DNA of 24,170 bases, taken from assembly GCA_002353975.1 (NCBI GenBank), contig DEKQ01000071.1, positions 288 to 24,457 of the forward strand, given 5' to 3'. A program made the translations under genes and the position numbers. Every line of letters begins with the position of its first letter. Positions within the stretch are counted from its first letter, which is position 1. Below the pieces are notes generated by a model. The model saw only the letters and a program-made list of their open reading frames with translations. It was not told the origin of the DNA and did not search any database. Source of the stretch: Prevotellaceae bacterium UBA2718 (lineage in GTDB: Bacteria > Bacteroidota > Bacteroidia > Bacteroidales > Bacteroidaceae). Positions 1-7,986 of the stretch are shown here, piece after piece.

Positions 1-138
1 ATATGCTTTCAGGGGCTTATTCATCTACCATTGCTATATGGCTCATCGAAGGATGGCGTAATGTTAAAATGCCGTGTGAACGGATGTTAAAGTGGAGCAG
101 TTTTTTCGTGATTTTCAGAAACGGAAAGAAATAATGAG

Positions 139-146
139 TACCTTTG
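139..146 (+). promoter_or_regulatory. Orphan -7-like element TACCTTTG
   Basis: TACCTTTG matches the Bacteroidota -7 consensus TAnnTTTG and is preceded by G like the other promoters in this window. No clear TTG or TTTG lies 19-20 nt upstream, and the nearest gene starts 260 nt downstream with its own promoter. It may be a relic, a second upstream promoter or the start of a small RNA. Confidence 0.3.
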
Positions 147-155
147 CAAACAGAA

Positions 156-198
156 ATGAAGAGTTGGAAAGTGAAGAGTGAAGAGTGAAAAGTGAAGA
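156..198 (+). repeat. Heptamer tract A (GTGAAGA type)
   Basis: The units at 171-177, 178-184, 185-191 and 192-198 read GTGAAGA, GTGAAGA, GTGAAAA, GTGAAGA. They are preceded by ATGAAGA (156-162) and a degenerate unit with one extra base. It is the same unit family as tract B at 3370-3425. The tract is non-coding. Confidence 0.8.
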
Positions 199-354
199 AT
201 TACCATGCGGAATGAAGGAAGAAGGACAGAAATTATTATAATTAAGATAATTAACCATGCGGAACGTGTGGATGAAAGGAGAAAGAAATGACCGTAATTA
301 ACGTAATAAACCATCGCATTCCCGTCTGTTTTTTGCTAAAAATTGTTGTTTTAT

Positions 355-385
355 TTTGTACTATAAAGGTTTATTCGTAACTTTG
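355..385 (+). promoter_or_regulatory. Promoter of the oxidoreductase-LolA-thioesterase operon
   Basis: A TTTG at 355-358 is followed after 19 nt by TAACTTTG at 378-385, a full match to the Bacteroidota sigma-ABfr promoter. Transcription would be expected to start near 391-392, leaving a leader of only about 13 nt before the ATG at 405. This argues for the ATG at 405 over the in-frame GTG at 399. Confidence 0.8.
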
Positions 386-404
386 TACGTTCTTATACGT
401 GTTG

Positions 405-1826
405 ATGAAAAAGAAAGATGTCATAATAATCGGTTCGGGCCTCGGCGGACTTGAGTGCGGGGTGCTGCTGGGCAAGCGCGGTTACTCCGTTCTGGTGCTT
501 GAGAGTCAGGCACAGCCAGGCGGCTGCATGCAGAGCTATGCCCGACGCGGAATGGATTATGACACCGGCCTGCACTATGTTGGAGGCCTTGGGGAGGGCG
601 AGTCGTTGCACGATGCCTTCAAGGAGCTGGGACTATTGGAGCTCCCATGGCACAGGATGGACCCGGAGGGTTTTGACCGTGTGACGATAAACGGCGAGAC
701 ATTCTGCTTTCATGAGGGCTTCGACGAGTTTGCACGCTCCTTGGGTGAACGCTTCCCGAAGGAGAAAAGCAGCCTGAAGCAATATGTAGAGCTGCTGCGT
801 CATTGCGATGACAATGCAGGGCAGAACGCCGACGTGAACGCATGGAAGTGGTTGCATGAGGTGTTCAGCGACGAGTTGCTTATCAACGTCCTCTCAGGCA
901 CATCGCTGAAGATGGAGCTGCGCAAGGACACGCTGCCGCTCTTCACCTTCGCCCACATAAACAGCGGTTTCATCGAGAGCAGCTGGCGCCTGCAAGGCCC
1001 TGGCAATATGCTGGTGGAAAGGCTCATAGACGAGATCAAGGCATGTGGAGGTGACATCATCTGCGGAGCAGAGGTGACGGAACTGGTGGAGCGCGACGGT
1101 CGCATCGCCGAAGCCGTGTGCAAGAACGGCGAGAGGTACGAAGGCAGATTCTTCATCTCTAACGCCCACCCGGCCATGACGAGTGAGCTCGTAAAGGAGA
1201 GCAAGGTGATGAAGGGAGTATATAGGAGAAGAGTCGAAATGCTGGAGAATACGTGCGGAATGTTCACTTGCTCGCTGAAGCTGAAGGATGGCGCCCTGCC
1301 CTATTTCAACCACAACAAGTATGTGTATTCCAACCCCGACGTATGGACCCTGCCGGAGCGAGGCGACTGCAGCGGAGTGCTTATAAGCGCAAGAGTGCCT
1401 GAAGACGGGAGCAGCAACATGAGGCAGATAGACCTGCTGACGCCTATGAGATGGACGGAATGCGAGCCTTGGAAAGACACTACCGTAGGACGCAGAGGTG
1501 AGGATTACAAAGCCACAAAGAAGCGTATGGCAGAGGCGTGTATCAAGTTGGCAGAGACGCAGTTACCAGGACTGATGAACGCAATAGAAGAAATGTATTG
1601 CTCTACCCCGCTGACCTATCGTGACTACAACCACTCACCGCAGGGGACGGCGTATGGAGTAAGGAAAGACTGCAACATGCCCATGATGACGGTACTCACG
1701 CCGAAGACCCCGATAGAAAACCTGCTGCTGACGGGTCAGAGCCTTATGGTGCACGGCCTTCAGGGAGTGACCATGACGGCAAAGATGACGGCGGGACAAA
1801 TTAACGAATTAACAAACAAAAATTGA
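405..1826 (+). CDS. FAD-dependent oxidoreductase, CrtI/RetSat-like
   Basis: A flavoprotein of about 473 residues of the phytoene-desaturase / carotenoid-isomerase / retinol-saturase superfamily. The N-terminus has a Rossmann dinucleotide-binding motif GSGLGG (residues about 10-15) followed by an acidic residue at the end of the second strand (VLES) and the PGG turn typical of the family. The C-terminus ends with GQSLMVHGLQGV and an alanine-rich helix, where this family closes the FAD site. Start: ATG at 405; GTG (399) and TTG (402) are in frame upstream but crowd the predicted transcription start. It is followed after 3 nt by a LolA-like gene and then a thioesterase. These three families occur together in aryl-polyene and flexirubin clusters, so a role in modifying a polyene chain is plausible, but the substrate cannot be read from sequence. 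Confidence 0.88.
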   Translation: MKKKDVIIIGSGLGGLECGVLLGKRGYSVLVLESQAQPGGCMQSYARRGMDYDTGLHYVGGLGEGESLHDAFKELGLLELPWHRMDPEGFDRVTINGETFCFHEGFDEFARSLGERFPKEKSSLKQYVELLRHCDDNAGQNADVNAWKWLHEVFSDELLINVLSGTSLKMELRKDTLPLFTFAHINSGFIESSWRLQGPGNMLVERLIDEIKACGGDIICGAEVTELVERDGRIAEAVCKNGERYEGRFFISNAHPAMTSELVKESKVMKGVYRRRVEMLENTCGMFTCSLKLKDGALPYFNHNKYVYSNPDVWTLPERGDCSGVLISARVPEDGSSNMRQIDLLTPMRWTECEPWKDTTVGRRGEDYKATKKRMAEACIKLAETQLPGLMNAIEEMYCSTPLTYRDYNHSPQGTAYGVRKDCNMPMMTVLTPKTPIENLLLTGQSLMVHGLQGVTMTAKMTAGQINELTNKN

Positions 1827-1829
1827 AAT

Positions 1830-2417
1830 ATGAAAAGAATTTTACTTTTACTGATTAGCATTTTTACGTTTGCGGCAGCATTTTCCCAGAATGCCGAGTA
1901 CCTGAAGTCTATAGCAAAGTATAAGGATGTACCGTCGCTGACAGCTACTGCTACGCGCATCATCTACAAGAACGGCAAGAGCTCTACGTCGAATGGTATG
2001 CTGTACGTGAAGCATCCGGGACGCGTGCTGATACAGAACGGCAAGGATGCCCTGCTGATGAACGGTGCGACATTCACCATGAAGAAGGGTCCGCTGAGGG
2101 CTCGCACAAACAGCATGAAGGACTTAAGGTACAAGACATTCCACGATGTGTTGGAGTCTATCTTCACCGGAGGCGAGACAGACCTTAGCAAAAACAAGGA
2201 TGTGAAGATTCGTCGCAGCGGCACAAACGTGGTGCTGACTATCACGCCAGAGGCAGGCGAGAAGAAGATGATGTTCTCATCGTTCATCCTGACTATTGAC
2301 AGCAGGGCACAGGAGCTGCGCTCCATCCGCATGACCCAGAAGGGAAGCAACTATACGGAGTATAAGTTCTCCAACTATAAGCTGAAGGCAGCTGTAGATG
2401 ACAAGGTCTTTAAGTAA
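1830..2417 (+). CDS. LolA-like periplasmic lipoprotein carrier
   Basis: A 195-residue protein with a clear signal peptide (MKRILLLLISIFTFAAAFSQ, cleavage near residue 19-20), so exported to the periplasm. The mature part has the pattern of the LolA/LolB-like fold: repeated beta strands such as GMLYVKHPGRVLI and a final YKFSNYKL strand. LolA proteins carry lipidated or hydrophobic molecules across the periplasm. Dedicated LolA paralogues are known in aryl-polyene clusters, where they are thought to help move the lipid-linked pigment to the outer membrane. It starts 3 nt after the oxidoreductase stop and ends 6 nt before the thioesterase, so the three are surely co-transcribed. It could instead be the general cell LolA, but its neighbours favour a cluster-specific copy. 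Confidence 0.8.
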   Translation: MKRILLLLISIFTFAAAFSQNAEYLKSIAKYKDVPSLTATATRIIYKNGKSSTSNGMLYVKHPGRVLIQNGKDALLMNGATFTMKKGPLRARTNSMKDLRYKTFHDVLESIFTGGETDLSKNKDVKIRRSGTNVVLTITPEAGEKKMMFSSFILTIDSRAQELRSIRMTQKGSNYTEYKFSNYKLKAAVDDKVFK

Positions 2418-2423
2418 AGCTAA

Positions 2424-2837
2424 ATGATAGAAGACATAGTACGCATACCGGTTAAGTTCTCGGAGATGGACCCTATGGCCCGCGTGTGGCACGGTAACTA
2501 CGTGAAGTACTTTGAGGACGGACGCGAAAGCTTCGGCAGGCATTATCCCGGCTGTGATTACGAGGTGATGATGCGAACGGGCATCACGGCACCCATCTAT
2601 GAGATTCACGTGAAGTGCCTGAAACCGCTGGAGATGAACGATGTGGCTGTGGTGCACACGTTCTACGTGCCCAAACGCGGAGCACGCCTTGACTACCGCT
2701 ACGAGATTTACCGCGAGCGCGACGGAGAGCTGTGCTGCACCGGTTCTACGACACAACTGTTCATAGACCGCAATGGGGAGCAGATGCTTGAGAGGCCTTA
2801 CTTCTACGAGGATTGGCTGAACTCACACCCGCAGTAG
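2424..2837 (+). CDS. Acyl-CoA/acyl-ACP thioesterase, 4HBT hot-dog family
   Basis: A 137-residue single-domain hot-dog thioesterase. The N-terminal segment has the family pattern: a strand ending in FSEMDPMARVWHGNYVKYFE (residues about 12-31), where the aspartate of EMDP occupies the place of the catalytic acid of 4-hydroxybenzoyl-CoA thioesterases, and WHGNYVKYFEDGRE forms the start of the central helix. It would release acyl chains from CoA or acyl carrier protein in the cytoplasm. As last gene of the operon beside the CrtI-like and LolA-like genes it matches the thioesterase of aryl-polyene clusters. Its 3' end overlaps the convergent queH by 34 nt with no space for a separate terminator. 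Confidence 0.85.
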   Translation: MIEDIVRIPVKFSEMDPMARVWHGNYVKYFEDGRESFGRHYPGCDYEVMMRTGITAPIYEIHVKCLKPLEMNDVAVVHTFYVPKRGARLDYRYEIYRERDGELCCTGSTTQLFIDRNGEQMLERPYFYEDWLNSHPQ

Positions 2838-3367
2838 AGCTGATTGTAGAAGTTGTTTTCTTTCAATAGTTGGTTGCGACGTTCCTGCAATCCGCCCTTA
2901 CGCCAGTTGCGTGCGTCAAAGGTGACGCCGCCGACCTGTGCCGCTGCCCACTCACCGGCTTCCGTAATCTGCGGAAGGGACTTCCAACGGGAAGACGCTA
3001 AGGTGGTGGTAAATGTCGGCAAGCCCAATTCCTTGCACTTCATGGCGCTGTGGAGAAGCCTCATCTTGAAGCACTCCAAGCACCTCACCCCGCGCTCCGG
3101 CTGACTGGCGGCATCAAGGCCGTAGCAGTCACGCACATTGCCCGTGACGTATTCCCTCCATGATTGATGGTCATAGTCACCGTCAATGATTGTCAGCCCT
3201 AACTTATCGGCATAGCGCGTAATCTCATTCTTACGAATGAGGTATTCCTCTTGCGGGAAGATGTTTGGATTGTAATAATAGATTATCGGGCGAACGTCAT
3301 TATTGAGCATCCACTCTATTATTGCAGACGAACAAGGAGCACAGCAACTGTGAAGAAGGACTTCCAT
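2804..3367 (-). CDS. queH: Epoxyqueuosine reductase QueH
   Basis: A 187-residue DUF208/QueH protein, which reduces epoxyqueuosine to queuosine in tRNA as the last step of queuosine synthesis (the non-homologous replacement for QueG). The metal and redox cysteine pattern is complete: HSCCAPC at residues 6-12 (C8, C9, C12), RCLECF at 95-100 (C96, C99) and YCGC at 178-181 (C179, C181). The length is usual for the family. The start codon lies 2 nt from the GTGAAGA heptamer tract, so the leader on this strand is a pyrimidine-rich run of TCTTCAC/TTTTCAC units. A possible -7 element TACATTTG (3448-3441) lies beyond that tract. The gene converges with the thioesterase, overlapping it by 34 nt. Confidence 0.93.
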   Translation of the reverse strand: MEVLLHSCCAPCSSAIIEWMLNNDVRPIIYYYNPNIFPQEEYLIRKNEITRYADKLGLTIIDGDYDHQSWREYVTGNVRDCYGLDAASQPERGVRCLECFKMRLLHSAMKCKELGLPTFTTTLASSRWKSLPQITEAGEWAAAQVGGVTFDARNWRKGGLQERRNQLLKENNFYNQLYCGCEFSQSS

Positions 3368-3369
3368 AA

Positions 3370-3425
3370 GTGAAGAGTGAAAAGTGAAGAGTGAAGAGTG
3401 AAGAGTGAAAAGTGAAGAGTGAAAA
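3370..3425. repeat. Heptamer tract B, eight units (GTGAAGA/GTGAAAA)
   Basis: Eight consecutive 7-bp units in perfect register, each GTGAAGA or GTGAAAA, ending 2 nt from the queH start codon. If queH has its own promoter just beyond, this tract is its untranslated leader. TGA occurs in every forward frame. Confidence 0.92.
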
Positions 3426-3440
3426 ATCAGTTTTTCATTT

Positions 3441-3448
3441 CAAATGTA
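3441..3448 (-). promoter_or_regulatory. Possible queH -7 element
   Basis: On the minus strand this reads TACATTTG, a match to TAnnTTTG, located between the two heptamer tracts. Transcription would start near 3434 and run through tract B into queH. No clear TTG sits at the expected upstream distance, and AT-rich repeats give chance matches, so this is weak. Confidence 0.3.
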
Positions 3449-3467
3449 CATTATAGACCTTAAAATT

Positions 3468-3544
3468 GTACATTGTACATGGTACATGGTACATGGTAAA
3501 TTGTACATGGTAAATGGTACATTGTACATGGTAAATGGTACATC
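3468..3544. repeat. Heptamer tract C, eleven units (GTACATG/GTAAATG)
   Basis: Eleven 7-bp units in perfect register: GTACATT, GTACATG three times, GTAAATT, GTACATG, GTAAATG, GTACATT, GTACATG, GTAAATG, GTACATC. The tract stops 2 nt from the stop codon of the polysaccharide deacetylase. GTACATG and GTACATT repeats lack stop codons in all three frames, so they can extend false ORFs. Confidence 0.92.
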
Positions 3545-3546
3545 AC

Positions 3547-4155
3547 TTAGAGTGTTTTGAACTCATAGCCCTGGTCTTTCAGGTATCGTATTGACGCAGG
3601 GAGGGCGTAGTGCAGTTTCTCTATGCTCTTCAGCGAATCGTGAAAAGTGATGATGGAGCCGTTGCGTGAGTAGAGCACTACGTTTCTCAGCACGTCAAAG
3701 GCGTTGAGGAGGTGGGAATAGTCGCGCGTCACGAGGTCCCACATCACGATCTTGTACTTCCTACGCAAAACATTGTATGCTCCGAGCCACATCCATCCAT
3801 GAGGCGGGCGAAAGAGATCGGAATGTATCAGTTCGTTAGCCTTTTCCGTGTTCTTCACATAGGTTGCGACATAATGTCTGAGGCTACCCATGTGGTTGTA
3901 GGTATGATTGCCCACACTATGACCTTCTTCCAATATCCTGTGATACAGTTCCGGGTATCGCTGCACATTCTCCCCCACCATGAAAAATGTTGCCTTCACC
4001 CCGTGTTCGCGCAGAGTGTCGAGGATGAAGGGCGTTGACTCAGGAATGGGTCCGTCGTCAAAGGTGAGATAGACCGAGTGCTCTGTGGGGTCCATTCTCC
4101 ACAGGGCACTCGGGTATATCCACCTGAGCCATTTGGATGGTTGCTCAATAATCAT
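3547..4155 (-). CDS. Polysaccharide deacetylase (CE4/NodB family)
   Basis: A 202-residue protein that is essentially one NodB homology domain. All five catalytic motifs are visible: TFDDGP (residues 31-36, catalytic base and metal aspartates), HSVGNHTYNH (79-88, metal histidines H84 and H88), RPPHG (116-120), the WDLVTRDYS strand (139-147) and ITFHDS (169-174, H173). It should remove acetyl groups from an N-acetylated sugar polymer with a divalent metal. No cleavable signal peptide is evident; a short aromatic N-terminus (WLRWIYPSALW) could be a weak membrane anchor. Its ATG overlaps the stop of the DUF2723 gene (ATGA), which suggests translational coupling. It is the last gene of the long minus-strand operon. 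The substrate (peptidoglycan, capsule or glycan) is not determined. Confidence 0.93.
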   Translation of the reverse strand: MIIEQPSKWLRWIYPSALWRMDPTEHSVYLTFDDGPIPESTPFILDTLREHGVKATFFMVGENVQRYPELYHRILEEGHSVGNHTYNHMGSLRHYVATYVKNTEKANELIHSDLFRPPHGWMWLGAYNVLRRKYKIVMWDLVTRDYSHLLNAFDVLRNVVLYSRNGSIITFHDSLKSIEKLHYALPASIRYLKDQGYEFKTL

Positions 4156-7100
4156 AGATTAGTAGGGAAAGTGCCGCCTCGGTCTTCGTAAGCCTTCATC
4201 AATGCCTCGAATGCGGGGTAGAGCTTATCAGCCGTAGGTTTGTCAAACCTTTCTGCTATCTCGAGCAGACGCTGCATGATGTAGAGCTGCTGCATGCACT
4301 CGCGCTGAGAGAGCATAAAGCGATGCTGGCTGAGCGAGAGGTACCAACGCAGGTATTCCTGACAGTTCTCCCACATGGCCATAAGCTTCTTACGTCCCTT
4401 GTCGGCGTTGCCGAGCTTATAGTGAGCGTATGCGAAGTCACCTCCTCCATACAGATAGTTGATTGGCAGATTATACTCAGGCAGTACCTTCTCAGCATAT
4501 TCCAATGCTTTGCGCGCCTTATCAGTCTTACCTTCTTCAAGGAGCTTAGTGATGAGTGTGCCGAAGAGGCGACGGTGTGTGGCACACATACGGGTGACGG
4601 TATCGTCAAGATACAGGCCTGGCTTGTCAAGACCGCCGTACTTGAACTTGTTCATCATCATGTCGTATGTCTTCTCCGTGTCGAAGTTGTTGGAGTTGTC
4701 GGTGTGGAACGGCGTGATGCGGTTCACAAGACCCTCTTGTATGAAGTTCTCTCCGAGGTTCATGTAATTGTCAGCACCAACGGTCAATGCCACATATAAC
4801 GGGCGTGTCCAATTGTGGTTGGCCAGCATCTCGAGCAGCATCAGGTCACCCTTGTAGAGGGCACGCTTACCGGCAAGCGAGATTACCATACGGTCAGGAA
4901 TATGCGCATTGCCCGAGCTGTCGCGAGGTATCATCATACCGCTCTTGAGGACGGCCTCCTTGTCTATGTTAAGATAGAGGGTGTCAGTAGGTATCACGTG
5001 CATCTCGTCGTTGTCCTTGTTACCGCGTACCCAGCGTGCGAGGACATTCTTTATCTCAAATGGATCTTCTCCAAATTCCTTCGCCGCAGCCACTGGGTCC
5101 TGACGGAAGTACTCCAGTATCTGTTCCTTGTATCCTGGTTCTACGGATACATACTCGTTGGTTCCCGAACAGTAATCCAATCGTGGCCACGTGATAGGCA
5201 GCGACGGGGATTTCCAAGCCGGACGTACCATCTGGTCGATATACCAGTCGGTTTGCAGATAAGAGAGGTTACATACCCTCGCATCGGTACGGAACTGCTC
5301 CACATCCTGATTATACCACAGAGGGAAGGTATCGTTATCGCCGTTGGTGAAGATGATAGGATAAGAACCCTCCTGCAGGGAGCTGAGGTAGTTCTGACCG
5401 AAGTCACGGCAGGTGTATCTGCCCGAGCGGTCGTGATCGTCCCATGTCTGACTCGCCATTTGTATGGGCACGAGAAGCGCAATCAGCGACACTATGCATG
5501 CTACTGCGGGGCTTTCCTTCTTCATAAGTCTTGACAGCCAGTCGATGAGGGCTGCCACACCCATACCGCACCAAATGGCGTAGGCGTAGAAGGAGCCCGC
5601 GTATGCATAGTCACGCTCACGAGGCTGCATAGGTGTCTGGTTCAGATAGAGCACTATGGCAAGTCCCGTCATGAAGAACAGGAAGAAGACTACCCAGAAC
5701 TGCTGTATGCCACGCTTACCCTTGTATGCCTGCCAGAAGAGGCCGAGGAGGCCGAGGAGCAGAGGCATGCAATAGAACACATTATGCCCCTTGTTTTCAC
5801 GCAATTCCTTGGGCAGCTTGCTCTGGTCGCCTACGAGCATATCGTCGATGAACGATATACCCGTAATCCAGTTACCGTGCTCCAGCTCGCCATTACCCTG
5901 GATATCGTTCTGCCTGCCGGCAAAATTCCACATAAAGTAACGCCAGTACATGAAGTTACATTGGTAGGACAGGAAGAAACGTATCTCCTCAAAGAATGAA
6001 GGCACCTTTATCTGCATAGGCTGTCCGCAGCGGTCATAGTCAACGGTATATCCGCTGATGTCGCCCATCCAGTCCTCGTAAGCCTGTGTGTGGCCGCTGT
6101 CATACATACGTGGGAAGAAGGCATTCTGCGCATACTCGTAAGAGTCCTTTGTGCGAACAACGAAATAACGGTCCTTCTCGTCGGCAGATTTCTTCTCTAC
6201 CTTCTGGTATATCGGAGCACCCTTAGTCATACGAGGTATGCACATGTTGCCCTGAACGTCGAGCGCTACCTGTGAGGTATATACCTGACCATACAAGAGA
6301 GGACGGTCACCATACTGGTCGCGTGAGAGGTAGTTGCCGAGAGTGAATATGTCCTCTGGTGAGTTCTGATCCATTGGAGGGTTGGCAGAACTGCGCACCA
6401 CAATGAGGGCATACGAAGAATAGCCAATCATCAGCATCAGCATGCAGCAGAGCGCCACATTCTTGATGCGGTTTGTTATCACGGCAACGCCCTTCTTCTT
6501 AATGCTCAACCCGAGCCACAGAAGTGCCAGCAGGATTACACCAATAATCACGGCTGACCATCCATATCCATAGAACGGGATGCCAAGCATAGCAACGGCA
6601 AGGGTGAAGGAGATATTTCCACGAAGAGAGGAGTTTCCCTTTGCGCCTTCAGCCTTTGCGACCTGATATGTCTCCCATATAGCCCATACCACAACGCCCA
6701 CGAGCAGGATGAGATATATGATTGTACCGGTATTGAATGGCATACCGAGAGTGTTTACGAAGAAAAGCTCGAACCATCCGCCTACTGTTATAATGCCTGG
6801 AACGACACCATAGAGCACGGCTGCCACGATGAGGGCAGAGATGAACAGCGCTACGAGCGAACCTTTCAGGTCTGCATCAGGATACCTCTTATAGTAATAT
6901 ACCAGCACAATGGCAGGGATGCACAAGAGGTTCAGCAGGTGCACACCAATGGAGAGGCCTGTCATGTAGGCTATCAGTATGAGCCAACGGTCGGCATTGG
7001 GTTCGTCTGCATGATCCTCCCACTTCAGTATCAGCCAGAATACTACGGCTGTGAAGAATGAAGAATACGCATACACCTCACCCTCAACGGCTGAGAACCA

Positions 7101-7511
7101 GAACGTGTCAGAGAAGGTATATATCAGGGCTCCCACCAAGCCTGAAGCCTCAATGGCAATCATCTTGCCGGTGGTAAGCTCGCTCCAATCGTTGATGAGC
7201 AATCTGCGCACAAGGTGTGTGATGCTCCAGAAAAGGAACAGGATACACCCGGCAGAAAGAAGTGCCGACAACATGTTGACCCACTTGGCCACCTCTGTGG
7301 CATCGCTGGCAAAATGAGAGAAGAGATTTGCCGTCAGCATGAAGAAAGGTGCACCAGGCGGGTGTCCTACTTCAAGCAGATAGCCTGTTGTAATAAACTC
7401 CGGACAATCCCAGAAGGATGCCGTAGGCTCAATGGTAGAGCAATACACGAAGGCAGCGACGAGGAATGTCAGCCACCCAAGGGTATTATCTACAATACGA
7501 TACTGTTTCAT
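4152..7511 (-). CDS. DUF2723 multi-pass membrane protein, GT-C-like
   Basis: An 1119-residue protein of the DUF2723 family, related to eukaryotic TMEM260 and to GT-C glycosyltransferases that use lipid-linked sugars. The first transmembrane segment is at about 10-30. It is followed by a conserved outer loop with SFWDCPEF (D35, E38) and GHPPGAP (49-55), the likely active-site region by analogy with GT-C enzymes. Roughly a dozen membrane segments extend to about residue 690, with the family landmark NQTPMQPRERDYAYAGSF near 622-640. The last third is soluble, with an alpha-helical TPR-like stretch (KARKALEYAEKVLPEY). The length is normal for Bacteroidota members. It likely transfers a sugar to proteins or glycans at the periplasmic face. 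The ATGA overlap with a polysaccharide deacetylase suggests the two act on one glycan. Confidence 0.9.
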   Translation of the reverse strand: MKQYRIVDNTLGWLTFLVAAFVYCSTIEPTASFWDCPEFITTGYLLEVGHPPGAPFFMLTANLFSHFASDATEVAKWVNMLSALLSAGCILFLFWSITHLVRRLLINDWSELTTGKMIAIEASGLVGALIYTFSDTFWFSAVEGEVYAYSSFFTAVVFWLILKWEDHADEPNADRWLILIAYMTGLSIGVHLLNLLCIPAIVLVYYYKRYPDADLKGSLVALFISALIVAAVLYGVVPGIITVGGWFELFFVNTLGMPFNTGTIIYLILLVGVVVWAIWETYQVAKAEGAKGNSSLRGNISFTLAVAMLGIPFYGYGWSAVIIGVILLALLWLGLSIKKKGVAVITNRIKNVALCCMLMLMIGYSSYALIVVRSSANPPMDQNSPEDIFTLGNYLSRDQYGDRPLLYGQVYTSQVALDVQGNMCIPRMTKGAPIYQKVEKKSADEKDRYFVVRTKDSYEYAQNAFFPRMYDSGHTQAYEDWMGDISGYTVDYDRCGQPMQIKVPSFFEEIRFFLSYQCNFMYWRYFMWNFAGRQNDIQGNGELEHGNWITGISFIDDMLVGDQSKLPKELRENKGHNVFYCMPLLLGLLGLFWQAYKGKRGIQQFWVVFFLFFMTGLAIVLYLNQTPMQPRERDYAYAGSFYAYAIWCGMGVAALIDWLSRLMKKESPAVACIVSLIALLVPIQMASQTWDDHDRSGRYTCRDFGQNYLSSLQEGSYPIIFTNGDNDTFPLWYNQDVEQFRTDARVCNLSYLQTDWYIDQMVRPAWKSPSLPITWPRLDYCSGTNEYVSVEPGYKEQILEYFRQDPVAAAKEFGEDPFEIKNVLARWVRGNKDNDEMHVIPTDTLYLNIDKEAVLKSGMMIPRDSSGNAHIPDRMVISLAGKRALYKGDLMLLEMLANHNWTRPLYVALTVGADNYMNLGENFIQEGLVNRITPFHTDNSNNFDTEKTYDMMMNKFKYGGLDKPGLYLDDTVTRMCATHRRLFGTLITKLLEEGKTDKARKALEYAEKVLPEYNLPINYLYGGGDFAYAHYKLGNADKGRKKLMAMWENCQEYLRWYLSLSQHRFMLSQRECMQQLYIMQRLLEIAERFDKPTADKLYPAFEALMKAYEDRGGTFPTNL

Positions 7512-7521
7512 CTTATTAAAC

Positions 7522-7986
7522 TTATACTATTAACTTCACTATATACTCAATCAGATATGCTCCGTATATCAGCACTATGTATCTTGTCACCTTTCCTACG
7601 GTAATGGAGACAAAGGTGATGGTGGGATTGGCTTTCATGAGTCCCAGCAGGATTGTTATGGCCGAACCTAACAGCGGAACGAATGCGAAGAACCCCATGT
7701 AGGCACCCCGTCCGCGAACAAACCGTCTTGCCTTGTCCATCGTCTCGGGTTTCACGTGCAGGTACTTCTCAAACCACTCCTCTTTGCCCATACGCCCAAC
7801 GCAGTAATTGAACCCTGAGCCGAGCACATTTCCCGCAGTACCATAGAATATCAGCTCCCACGGGTTCACACCTACAGCCATCAAAGCCAGCATCACCGCC
7901 TCTGACGAGAACGGCAGGAAACTGCCCGCGAGTAACGCCGCGATGAACATACCCAGCGGCCCGCATGCTATCAGAGTATCAAGCAT
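7522..7986 (-). CDS. YqaA/DedA-like small membrane protein (VTT domain)
   Basis: A membrane protein of about 154 residues of the YqaA branch of the SNARE-associated/VTT (DedA) superfamily. It has an N-terminal re-entrant-like hydrophobic segment with SFLPFSSEAVM, the GNVLGSGFNYCVGR segment (the family's G-x-x-x-G/N-Y-x-x-G-R pattern), the FVRGRGAYMGFFAFVPLLGSA region and a final hydrophobic helix. DedA relatives are linked to lipid-carrier (undecaprenyl phosphate) or phospholipid flipping, but the exact role of YqaA is not settled. Start: ATG at 7986 overlaps the purD stop as TGATG; an in-frame GTG lies one codon upstream. The next gene follows 10 nt downstream. Confidence 0.87.
   Translation of the reverse strand: MLDTLIACGPLGMFIAALLAGSFLPFSSEAVMLALMAVGVNPWELIFYGTAGNVLGSGFNYCVGRMGKEEWFEKYLHVKPETMDKARRFVRGRGAYMGFFAFVPLLGSAITILLGLMKANPTITFVSITVGKVTRYIVLIYGAYLIEYIVKLIV

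Larger units (their letters stand above)
1..377. other. Leading non-coding stretch with repeats
   Basis: No gene can be identified here. All three forward frames are open at the left edge and close at 59-61, 88-90 and 132-134. The longest (frame 3, ending in a TAA at 132-134) could be the tail of an upstream gene, with a hydrophobic patch IAIWLIEGW, but no family is recognisable. After that come a -7-like promoter motif (139-146), a heptamer repeat tract (156-198), an 11-bp direct repeat ACCATGCGGAA at 202-212 and 254-264, and AT-rich sequence up to the promoter of the first gene. Confidence 0.5.

Noticed and set aside
3..134. C-terminal part of an upstream gene (frame 3)
   Set aside because: All three frames are open at the edge and no family pattern is visible, so a gene call would be a guess.
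2804..2837. Frameshift or misassembly at the thioesterase/queH junction
   Set aside because: Both proteins are complete with normal C-termini; a 34-nt convergent overlap is enough explanation.
4815..5534. 239-codon plus-strand open frame
   Set aside because: It is antisense to the DUF2723 gene and has no recognisable domain.
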